Source of the DNA: Spirosoma terrae
GTDB lineage: Bacteria; Bacteroidota; Bacteroidia; Cytophagales; Spirosomataceae
Length of the DNA stretch: 64,000 bases
Direction of reading: 5' to 3'
Assembly: GCF_010435915.1 (NCBI RefSeq)
Contig: NZ_JAAFZH010000007.1
Span: forward strand, 1-64,000
The position numbers were made by a program, and so were the translations under genes. Position 1 is the first letter of the stretch. Each line of letters opens with the position of its first letter. The notes under the pieces were generated by a model that saw only the letters and a program-made list of their open reading frames with translations, made no database searches and was not told the DNA's origin. Of this stretch, positions 57,871-64,000 are shown piece after piece.

Positions 57871-57938
57871 GGGCGCTTTTTATGGTGGCAGGTATCGTTT
57901 CTGGGAATACAGTCACTAGCAAACAATGGCCAACTTAC

Positions 57939-58055
57939 TCAGGGAAAAACAACGGATAATGTGCCAACCACCAGAGCCAGGCTAAAGATAATGAGCAACC
58001 CTATCAGCACGGTTCGCAATAAACTACCAGATTGTTTTGTGGAGTTATTTTCCAT
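57939..58055 (-). CDS. Small membrane protein, 38 aa
   Basis: A 38-codon frame with ATG at 58055 and TGA at 57939: a polar N-terminus (MENNSTKQSGSLLR) followed by one hydrophobic helix (TVLIGLLIIFSLALVVGTLSVVF) and Pro. The amino-acid order is that of a genuine single-pass membrane peptide, and it occupies an otherwise gene-free gap of about 300 bases downstream of the carboxylase gene. No Shine-Dalgarno, as usual here. Function unknown. Confidence 0.45.
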   Translation of the reverse strand: MENNSTKQSGSLLRTVLIGLLIIFSLALVVGTLSVVFP

Positions 58056-58175
58056 AATTGTTCACAGGTGTTGAGGGGTTACTATACAAATATGCGCAGA
58101 TAAATAGACAAAGTCATTACATATGCTTAGTTATTTATATGTAATCAATACAGGGTATACCCATACTAACGGCTT

Positions 58176-59765
58176 CTATAAAGGAATATTTCCGTGCTTT
58201 TTCTTTGGCATCGACGCTACTTTATTTTCCAGCATCGCGAAGGCCCGAATGAGTTTTTGCCGGGTTTGGTCGGGCATGATCACTTCATCGATATAGCCCC
58301 GGTTGGCAGCCCGATATGGGTTCGCAAACTTTTCGGTGTACTCCTGCACCTTTTCCTGCAACTTGGCCTGTGGGTCTTCAGCTTGGGCTATTTCACGTTT
58401 AAAAATAATCTCAGCCGCTCCACTGGCTCCCATTACGGCAATCTCAGCCGACGGCCAGGCGTAGTTTAGATCAGCACCGATATGTTTTGAATTCATTACG
58501 TCATACGCTCCACCATACGCTTTCCGGGTAATGACCGTAACGCGAGGTACAGTTGCTTCACAAAAAGCAAACAACAACTTAGCCCCATTAGTGATAATAC
58601 CGTTCCATTCCTGATCTGTGCCGGGTAAAAAGCCTGGCACATCCTCCAAAACCAGCAATGGTATATTGAAACAATCGCAGAAACGAACAAAACGAGCCGC
58701 TTTAGTACTGGCATTAATATCCAATACGCCCGCTAAAACGGCAGGCTGATTACCAACAACCCCAATGCTACGTCCGGCAATACGGGCAAAACCCACCACA
58801 ATATTTTCCGCAAAATTCTTGTGGACTTCCATAAAACTATCCGCATCCACGAGTTCGGCAATAACCTCGCGCATATCGTAGGGTTGGTTCGGATTGTCGG
58901 GAATTACGGCATTCAGGGCCGTTCGGGTTTCATCAGCCGTCAAGTCATAAGGTATCCGAAACGGTTCATCCTCACAATTTTGCGGAATATAGCTCAGTAA
59001 CCGTTTGAGGTTCTGAATGCACAGGAGTTCATTTTCGCAGGCGAAGTGAGTCACTCCTGATTTGGTACTATGCGTACTGGCCCCACCTAGCTCTTCGGCC
59101 GTTACGGTTTCGTGCGTCACGGTTTTCACTACGTTTGGCCCCGTCACAAACATATAGCTTGTATTTTCGACCATGAAGATAAAATCCGTGATGGCGGGGC
59201 TGTACACGGCTCCCCCGGCGCATGGGCCCATAATGGCCGACAGTTGCGGAATTACGCCGGATGCTTTTGTATTACGGTAAAAAATATCGGCATATCCCGC
59301 CAGCGACAAAACGCCCTCCTGAATCCTGGCTCCTCCCGAATCATTTAACCCAATGATCGGCGCGCCGTTCTGCATGGCCAGATCCATGAGCTTACAGATT
59401 TTTTCGGCATGCGTTTCGGACAACGCCCCGCCAAACACCGTAAAGTCCTGTGCAAACACATAAACCAGACGACCATCTACCATTCCGTAGCCCGTCACGA
59501 CGCCGTCGCCCAGATAGTGTTCTTTATCCAGCCCAAAATCGCGGGTACGGTGCATCACAAACTTGCCTATCTCCTCAAAAGAACCCTCATCGACCAGCAA
59601 AGCGATTCGTTCGCGAGCTGTTAGTTTGCCTTTGGCATGTTGATTATCGATTCGTTTTTGCCCGCCACCCAACTCAGCTTCGGCATTTTTTTGCGCTAAG
59701 ATGTCGACTTTGGATACTATAGGACTTGTAGACAGGTTGGTTTCGGGCTGGAATTCAGTTTGCAT
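58176..59765 (-). CDS. Acyl-CoA carboxylase beta subunit (PccB type)
   Basis: 529 residues, the usual length of propionyl-CoA carboxylase beta chains, with the two carboxyltransferase halves: [111 protein letters not shown], then [44 protein letters not shown] and [47 protein letters not shown]. It transfers carboxyl from biotin to an acyl-CoA (propionyl-CoA most often). The biotin carboxylase and carrier subunits are not next to it. Promoter box at 59793-59800. Confidence 0.92.
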   Translation of the reverse strand: MQTEFQPETNLSTSPIVSKVDILAQKNAEAELGGGQKRIDNQHAKGKLTARERIALLVDEGSFEEIGKFVMHRTRDFGLDKEHYLGDGVVTGYGMVDGRLVYVFAQDFTVFGGALSETHAEKICKLMDLAMQNGAPIIGLNDSGGARIQEGVLSLAGYADIFYRNTKASGVIPQLSAIMGPCAGGAVYSPAITDFIFMVENTSYMFVTGPNVVKTVTHETVTAEELGGASTHSTKSGVTHFACENELLCIQNLKRLLSYIPQNCEDEPFRIPYDLTADETRTALNAVIPDNPNQPYDMREVIAELVDADSFMEVHKNFAENIVVGFARIAGRSIGVVGNQPAVLAGVLDINASTKAARFVRFCDCFNIPLLVLEDVPGFLPGTDQEWNGIITNGAKLLFAFCEATVPRVTVITRKAYGGAYDVMNSKHIGADLNYAWPSAEIAVMGASGAAEIIFKREIAQAEDPQAKLQEKVQEYTEKFANPYRAANRGYIDEVIMPDQTRQKLIRAFAMLENKVASMPKKKHGNIPL

Positions 59766-59792
59766 GAGGTCGTTCTAAAGAGCTAGTTAAAG

Positions 59793-59800
59793 CAAAGTTA
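59793..59800 (-). promoter_or_regulatory. TAnnTTTG promoter of the carboxylase gene
   Basis: Minus-strand TAACTTTG (CAAAGTTA on plus), 28 bases upstream of the ATG at 59765, with TTG 17 bases further upstream (59818-59820): the full Bacteroidota -33/-7 arrangement. Confidence 0.6.
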
Positions 59801-59863
59801 ATTTTTCTTCTCAAATCCAACGATCTCAATTGATATTGTATCCTTACGGCAAAACCTTTCACT

Positions 59864-60583
59864 ATGCGATTAGCGGTCTACACCCTATGCTTATTTCTAG
59901 GCCCACTAGCGGGTAAAGCCCAGGACACAACGATACGTTACGTTCGTCCGGCCAATGTCATTGTGAAGCTAGCTCCTCTGTGGCTACTCGACCCCGACCC
60001 ATCCGTTATGGGCGGCCTGGAAATCCGAACGGGAGCCCGAACATCCCTACAGGGCGAAATAGGGTACGGCTGGCCAGACTGGAATAATCCTGGTTCCAAT
60101 AACCGCCATGCAGGAACCTGGCGTTTCAAATCTGAAATGCGTTTTTACCGGGGCAAGTATCGAACGAATCGAGCCAAAAACATTCGTATTCAGACGACTT
60201 ACCCTCTGGGAAATTATGTTGCGGTTGAAGCTTATGCCAAGCTACTAGCCGTTGACCATACCTGGCGTTACGTCGACTCCAGAGCAGCTACTGAACAAAT
60301 GGCCGTTACGCGGCAGACACGGTTTCAACGAAACAGCTTAAGTTTATCCGTCAAATTTGGCCGTCAGGTTGGCTGGACTGATCTGGCCCATCAGGCAACT
60401 ACCCGCCTGCTGCTGGACGTATATGGTGGCGTTGGTATACGGTTCCTGAATCAGGATAACAAGGGGCAATGGGGAGAGCCGGGCTACCAGGAAATGAGCG
60501 GCATGTTCAACCGATTCAACGCCAACGGCTTTGTGGTAGCTCCCACAATTAATCTGGGCCTTAAGCTTGGTTTCGCGCTGTAG
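59864..60583 (+). CDS. Outer-membrane beta-barrel-type protein
   Basis: 239 residues. Signal peptide (MRLAVYTLCLFLGPLAGKAQ). The body shows barrel strands: VIVKLAPLWLLDPDPSVMGGLEIRTGARTSLQGEIGYGW, TTRLLLDVYGGVGIRFL, and a terminal NLGLKLGFAL strand ending in aromatic/hydrophobic residues. The start resembles DUF3575-type outer-membrane proteins. Divergent from the carboxylase gene; 81 bases before the PorQ gene on the same strand. Confidence 0.75.
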   Translation: MRLAVYTLCLFLGPLAGKAQDTTIRYVRPANVIVKLAPLWLLDPDPSVMGGLEIRTGARTSLQGEIGYGWPDWNNPGSNNRHAGTWRFKSEMRFYRGKYRTNRAKNIRIQTTYPLGNYVAVEAYAKLLAVDHTWRYVDSRAATEQMAVTRQTRFQRNSLSLSVKFGRQVGWTDLAHQATTRLLLDVYGGVGIRFLNQDNKGQWGEPGYQEMSGMFNRFNANGFVVAPTINLGLKLGFAL

Positions 60584-60664
60584 GAATTAGGTTTCCCAGT
60601 GCTACGTATTGAGCTTTCAGCCTTTTTCGCCGACCTTTGCCCGCAAACTTATTGAATCGAACTT

Positions 60665-61699
60665 GTGCTGACACGTTTCCTCTGGCTTATTTTTCTGGCT
60701 GGCTTATGTCAAACGGCCAACGCTCAGTCGTTGGGCGGGCAACGTGTCTTTTCGTTCCTCGATTTGCCGACTCACGCTCGTGTGGCTGCACTAGGCGGCC
60801 AGGTCGCTTCGGCCACCCAGCCCGATGGCTCCTATCATCTCAATAACCCAGCCCTGGCCGATTCGATACGTACCAATCAGCTGGCCATTAGTCTGATGCC
60901 TTATCTGGCGGCTGCGAAATATTACACTCTTCATTATGGGCTTCCCATAAACTCGAAAGGAAAATGGGCGGCTGGTATGCAGTATTTAACGTACGGGCAA
61001 ATGAACCTGACCGATGCAGCGGGGAATTCGCTGGGTACGTTCACGGCTAACGATTACGCCCTGAGCCTCACCCACGCCCGCACGGAAGGGAATTTCACCC
61101 TCGGCGCTACGGTCAAAGCCGTTGGGTCCAGCATAGAAATGTATTCCGCCTTTGGCGTTATGGCCGATTTAGGGGGTACGTGGCGCCATCCCAGGCAGGA
61201 ACTTACGTTCGGTTTAGTCGCTAAAAATGTCGGTTTCCTGCTTAAAAACTACGGTCCCTCCGATGCTGAACTCCCCTTCGATCTGCAGGCAGGCGTAACG
61301 ATAAAGCCCCAGCACGCACCCGTACGGCTAACCCTCACGGCTCATCATCTTCACCGCTTCGACATCAGTTATAACGATCCGAACTTAAACGTACGCTACG
61401 ATCTGAACGGCAATATCATTCCGCAGACTGTGGGGGTAGCCGAGAAAATAGCCCGGCATTTGAGCGTAGGTGCCGAATTGCTGATTCATCGTCATGTTCA
61501 TATTCTGGTTGGCTATAATCACCAGAAGCGGCAGGAAGGAAAACTGACAACCGGTGGCGGTGGAGCTGGCATTTCATTCGGGGCCTCTATACAGGCTCGG
61601 GGATTTCAACTGACATATGGTCGTTTTTCAGCCGTTCCGACGGCCGGAACCAGCCAGTTATCGCTACGTATCGACCTGGATCGTTTTTTAAGGAATTAA
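60665..61699 (+). CDS. porQ: Type IX secretion system protein PorQ
   Basis: 344 residues. GTG start at 60665 (the only start in frame before the signal peptide LTRFLWLIFLAGLCQTANAQ). The PorQ/PorV-like hallmark follows directly: SLGGQRVFSFLDLPTHARVAALGGQVASATQPDGSYHLNNPALAD. The remainder is a FadL-like barrel with TTGGGGAGISFGASIQARGFQLTYGRFS near the end. PorQ is a shuttle/attachment component of the type IX system, which exports proteins with C-terminal CTD signals. It is not close to other por genes here, as is common. 'porQ' is used from sequence similarity by reading, not by database search. Confidence 0.8.
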   Translation: MLTRFLWLIFLAGLCQTANAQSLGGQRVFSFLDLPTHARVAALGGQVASATQPDGSYHLNNPALADSIRTNQLAISLMPYLAAAKYYTLHYGLPINSKGKWAAGMQYLTYGQMNLTDAAGNSLGTFTANDYALSLTHARTEGNFTLGATVKAVGSSIEMYSAFGVMADLGGTWRHPRQELTFGLVAKNVGFLLKNYGPSDAELPFDLQAGVTIKPQHAPVRLTLTAHHLHRFDISYNDPNLNVRYDLNGNIIPQTVGVAEKIARHLSVGAELLIHRHVHILVGYNHQKRQEGKLTTGGGGAGISFGASIQARGFQLTYGRFSAVPTAGTSQLSLRIDLDRFLRN

Positions 61700-61752
61700 C
61701 TCCTGTAATCGGTGTTAGTATAAGCATACAATCACCTTTTGAGAAACAGATT

Positions 61753-62808
61753 ATGGAATTAGGCATCAGTAGCTTTGGCGATTTAATTCCCGATAACGTG
61801 TCCGGCAAAGCCATCAACGCCCACCAGCGCGTACAGCAATTACTGGCAGAAATCACCCTGGCCGATCAGGTTGGGCTGGATGTGTTTGCGCTGGGCGAAC
61901 ACCATCGCCCCGACTACGTTATTTCAGCCCCTGAAGTTGTTCTGGCCGGGGCCGCTACACTAACCAAAACGATCCGGCTATCGAGTTCCGTGACAGTACT
62001 TAGCTCTGCTGATCCGGTTCGTGTATTCCAGAACTTTGCGTCGCTCGATCTGGTGTCGAACGGCAGGGCCGAAATCATGGCAGGTCGCGGTTCCTTTATT
62101 GAATCCTTTCCGCTGTTTGGCTATGATCTAAACGACTATGATGAGTTATTCATCGAGAAGCTGGACTTACTGGTTGCCATCAATAAACGTGAAGTCGTCA
62201 ACTGGCAGGGCAAACATCGAGCGGCCATTCACAACCTGGGCGTTTATCCCCGACCCTACCAGAAATCCATTCCTATCTGGCTGGCGGTGGGTGGCACCCC
62301 GACCTCGGCTGTTCGGGCCGGTAGTATGAATTTACCGATGACACTCGCCATGTTAGGTGGCACACCCGATCGGTTTGTGCCCCTGGTGAATCTGTATCGG
62401 CAGTCAGCTCAACAGGCTGGTCATGATGTCAGTCAGTTACCGCTGGCGGTTAACTCCCATTTTTACATTGCCGATACGTCGCAAAAGGCCGCTGATGAAT
62501 TTTTCCCTTTCTACTCCGTTATGATGAATCGCATCGGCAGAGAGCGGGGCTGGTCGCCACTGGGCAGAGAGCAGTTTGAGTACATGCGTGAATATGGCCC
62601 GCTGCTGGTGGGGAGCCCGCAACAGGTGGTCGATAAGATCCTGAGATTCCACGAGTTGTTTCAGAATACACGGTATCTGGCACAGCTCATTAGCGGTCCG
62701 CCAGCCGATCATCCAAAAATACTACGTGCGATCGAGCTATTCGGAACGCAGGTTGCTCCGGCCGTTCGCAAAGCGCTGGCTCCTGCAAAAGATGCCGTTG
62801 CTGGCTAA
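61753..62808 (+). CDS. LLM-class flavin-dependent oxidoreductase
   Basis: 351 residues with the bacterial luciferase-like fold: MELGISSFGDLIPD, HQRVQQLLAEITLADQVGLDVFALGEHHRPDYVISAPEVVLAGAATLTKTIRLSSSVTVLSSADPVRVFQNFASLDLVSNGRAEIMAGRGSF, PIWLAVGGTP, VGSPQQVVDKILRFHELF. FMN-dependent, probably with a partner reductase. Homologues are annotated as luciferase-like monooxygenases; the substrate is unknown. It lies 53 bases after porQ; whether cotranscribed is uncertain. Confidence 0.88.
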   Translation: MELGISSFGDLIPDNVSGKAINAHQRVQQLLAEITLADQVGLDVFALGEHHRPDYVISAPEVVLAGAATLTKTIRLSSSVTVLSSADPVRVFQNFASLDLVSNGRAEIMAGRGSFIESFPLFGYDLNDYDELFIEKLDLLVAINKREVVNWQGKHRAAIHNLGVYPRPYQKSIPIWLAVGGTPTSAVRAGSMNLPMTLAMLGGTPDRFVPLVNLYRQSAQQAGHDVSQLPLAVNSHFYIADTSQKAADEFFPFYSVMMNRIGRERGWSPLGREQFEYMREYGPLLVGSPQQVVDKILRFHELFQNTRYLAQLISGPPADHPKILRAIELFGTQVAPAVRKALAPAKDAVAG

Positions 62809-62821
62809 ATATGTTTTTCGA

Positions 62822-62882
62822 TAGGATGAACAGGATGAGTATCTACACCTTAACCGATCCTGTTCATCCTGTCAATCCTGTC
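62822..62882. repeat. ATCCTGTTCATCCTGT inverted repeats
   Basis: ATAGGATGAACAGGATGAG (62822-62840) and ATCCTGTTCATCCTGTCAATCCTGTC (62855-62880) pair as GGATGAACAGGAT/ATCCTGTTCATCC. Similar CAGGATGAA/CCTGTTCATCC repeats occur in intergenic gaps of many Bacteroidota. Here it may end the LLM transcript. Confidence 0.65.
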
Positions 62883-62956
62883 TAAAACCAGATGTACCAA
62901 ATTGACTTTTTTGGTCCTATTGGCACATTTTTCAATTTCCTGCGTTTCTTTACCAG

Positions 62957-62983
62957 GGAGCGAATTATACGCTCCATTTTTTT
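62957..62983 (+). terminator. Terminator-like hairpin directly before hslU
   Basis: GGAGCG-AATTATA-CGCTCC followed by ATTTTTTT (62957-62983), the full shape of an intrinsic terminator, ending two bases before the hslU ATG at 62986. If transcription continues it would also fold in the leader RNA and cover the ribosome-binding area. Confidence 0.6.
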
Positions 62984-62985
62984 CA

Positions 62986-64000
62986 ATGACCCAATCACTC
63001 AAAGACCTTACTCCCCGGCAGATCGTGACTGAGTTAGATCAGTACATTATCGGCCAGAACGATGCGAAACGTAACGTAGCCATTGCTTTACGTAATCGCT
63101 GGCGCCGAATGAACAGTGCTGCTGATATGCAGCGTGAAATAACGCCTAATAATATTCTAATGATTGGCGCAACGGGCGTTGGTAAAACCGAGATCGCTCG
63201 CCGGTTAGCCAAAATTGCAGATGCACCCTTCATTAAAGTAGAGGCTTCTAAATTTACGGAAGTTGGTTACGTTGGCCGCGACGTAGAGAGCATGGTACGT
63301 GATCTGGTCGAGCAGGCCGTCACGATGGTACGTACTGCCAAAAAAGAATCTGTGCAGGTTCAGGCGCAACAACTCGTTGAAGATGCGATTCTCGATATAT
63401 TGATTCCGCCCGTCAAACCCACCAATGGTCATGTAGGCTTCGAAAGTGGTAAAAATGATCCTGACGCTGAACTCAACGAACGTACCCGCGAACGATTCCG
63501 TGAAAAAATCCGCTCCGGCGAGATGGACGACCGGAAAATTGAAATCGACGTTCAGCAAAATTCAATGCCTAACATTGGCGTTATGGGCGGTGCTATCGAT
63601 GATCTTTCTATGATGAACCTGCAGGAAATGATCGGCGGGATGATGCCCAAGAAAGGCAAAAAGCGGAAAGTTACTATCGCCGAAGCGCGGAAGATCATGC
63701 TGGAAGATGAAGCAGCCAAGCTAATCGACATGGATGAGGTAAAAGAAGAAGCTATTCGCAAAGCCGAAGATGCCGGGATTATTTTCATCGATGAGATCGA
63801 TAAAGTAGCCTCTTCCCGATCGGGTAATGGCGGAGGACCTGACGTTAGCCGCGAAGGTGTTCAGCGGGATCTGCTGCCTATCGTTGAAGGAAGCGCCGTA
63901 ACGACCAAGCATGGCATTATTCATACCGACCATATTCTGTTCATTGCCGCCGGGGCTTTCCACGTAGCAAAACCCAGCGATCTAATTCCCGAATTACAGG
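62986..64000 (+). CDS. hslU: ATP-dependent protease ATPase subunit HslU (partial, 3' end missing)
   Basis: The first 338 residues are present; the frame continues past the window. AAA+ unfoldase of the HslUV protease. MTQSLKDLTPRQIVTELDQYIIGQNDAKRNVAIALRNRWRRM at the N-terminus is the HslU signature; Walker A GATGVGKTE (61-69); KVEASKFTEVGYVGRDVESMVRDLVE pore-related loop (GYVG); the I-domain (about 110-230) is of normal length, with an extra Met/Gly-rich part (MGGAIDDLSMMNLQEMIGGMMPKKGKK) common in Bacteroidota; Walker B IIFIDEIDK near 265. hslV, which usually lies upstream, is not present in the window. ATG at 62986 directly follows a hairpin with T-run. Confidence 0.95.
   Translation, partial: MTQSLKDLTPRQIVTELDQYIIGQNDAKRNVAIALRNRWRRMNSAADMQREITPNNILMIGATGVGKTEIARRLAKIADAPFIKVEASKFTEVGYVGRDVESMVRDLVEQAVTMVRTAKKESVQVQAQQLVEDAILDILIPPVKPTNGHVGFESGKNDPDAELNERTRERFREKIRSGEMDDRKIEIDVQQNSMPNIGVMGGAIDDLSMMNLQEMIGGMMPKKGKKRKVTIAEARKIMLEDEAAKLIDMDEVKEEAIRKAEDAGIIFIDEIDKVASSRSGNGGGPDVSREGVQRDLLPIVEGSAVTTKHGIIHTDHILFIAAGAFHVAKPSDLIPELQ

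Noticed and set aside
18164..62808. C-terminal type IX sorting domains on the secreted proteins
   Set aside because: None of the exported proteins ends in a recognisable CTD (for example NP...G-x-L-x-I then KLI-type end), so the PorQ-linked system has no visible cargo in this window.
1..64000. tRNA, rRNA and insertion sequences
   Set aside because: No tRNA-like cloverleaf, rRNA signature, transposase or terminal inverted repeat pair was recognised by reading; a scan by program could still find a tRNA.

Overview
The window reads as chromosomal DNA of a member of the Bacteroidota, most likely a Cytophagales/Spirosoma-type organism (inference). Reasons: a PorQ-type gene of the type IX secretion system (60665-61699); many lipoproteins with a Cys-Lys rich start (CKK, CRK, CKG) typical of the phylum; promoter -7 boxes of the form TAnnTTTG; LuxR-type two-component sensors with Y_Y_Y-like input; and genes lacking Shine-Dalgarno sequences. 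The only housekeeping gene recognised with certainty is hslU, cut by the right edge.

Region 1 (1-4000) is accessory. Small unrelated genes alternate with 85-86 bp elements bounded by GCCCAAC-like and GTTGGGT-like boxes that can fold on themselves through a covarying inner stem. This is the layout of an integron cassette array (attC sites) without a visible integrase. Degenerate GC-rich repeats fill the gaps. Region 2 (4.2-18 kb): a monohaem cytochrome c, a bPH_4 membrane protein, an AraC / sulfite-oxidase-like / FNR operon, a REC-GAF-AAA-Fis regulator divergent from it, a TPR sensor kinase, and a minus-strand set of detoxification-type enzymes (VOC dioxygenase, two alpha/beta hydrolases) plus a sugar aminotransferase. 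Region 3 (18-38 kb): CocE-type hydrolase, PLAT-like/DUF2911 protein, collagen-like lipoprotein, then a signalling island (sensor kinase, NarL response regulator, second kinase, 222-aa membrane protein, 180-aa protein, S8-like protein) and a row of large surface lipoproteins (DUF5018, vWD-kelch, PQQ propeller). Five copies of one 18-bp dyad, ATCCCATAAAAGGGGGAT, lie in the intergenic gaps of this region only, and are a good candidate operator for the local two-component system.

Region 4 (38-48 kb): Bor-like lipoprotein, flavin oxidase, GH16 glucanase, AT-rich HNH endonuclease, two esterases, DinB protein, RimK-like ATP-grasp ligase with a lysine-rich tail, secreted lipase. A structured gap at 44.6-44.95 kb may hold a small RNA. 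Region 5 (48-53 kb): three ~150-bp tandem units with terminator-like hairpins, then a compact operon of a YbdK-type GCS2 ligase, a class I glutamine amidotransferase and an ATP-grasp-like protein, which together look like an uncharacterised amide-forming biosynthetic system. Region 6 (53-64 kb): LysR regulator and divergent target, NTF2-like protein, outer-membrane proteins, class III aminotransferase, acyl-CoA carboxylase beta subunit, PorQ, LLM oxidoreductase, and hslU.

Throughout the window the hexamer ACGTAG/CTACGT is strongly over-represented, in genes and gaps alike. No rRNA, tRNA, CRISPR array, transposase or integrase was seen.
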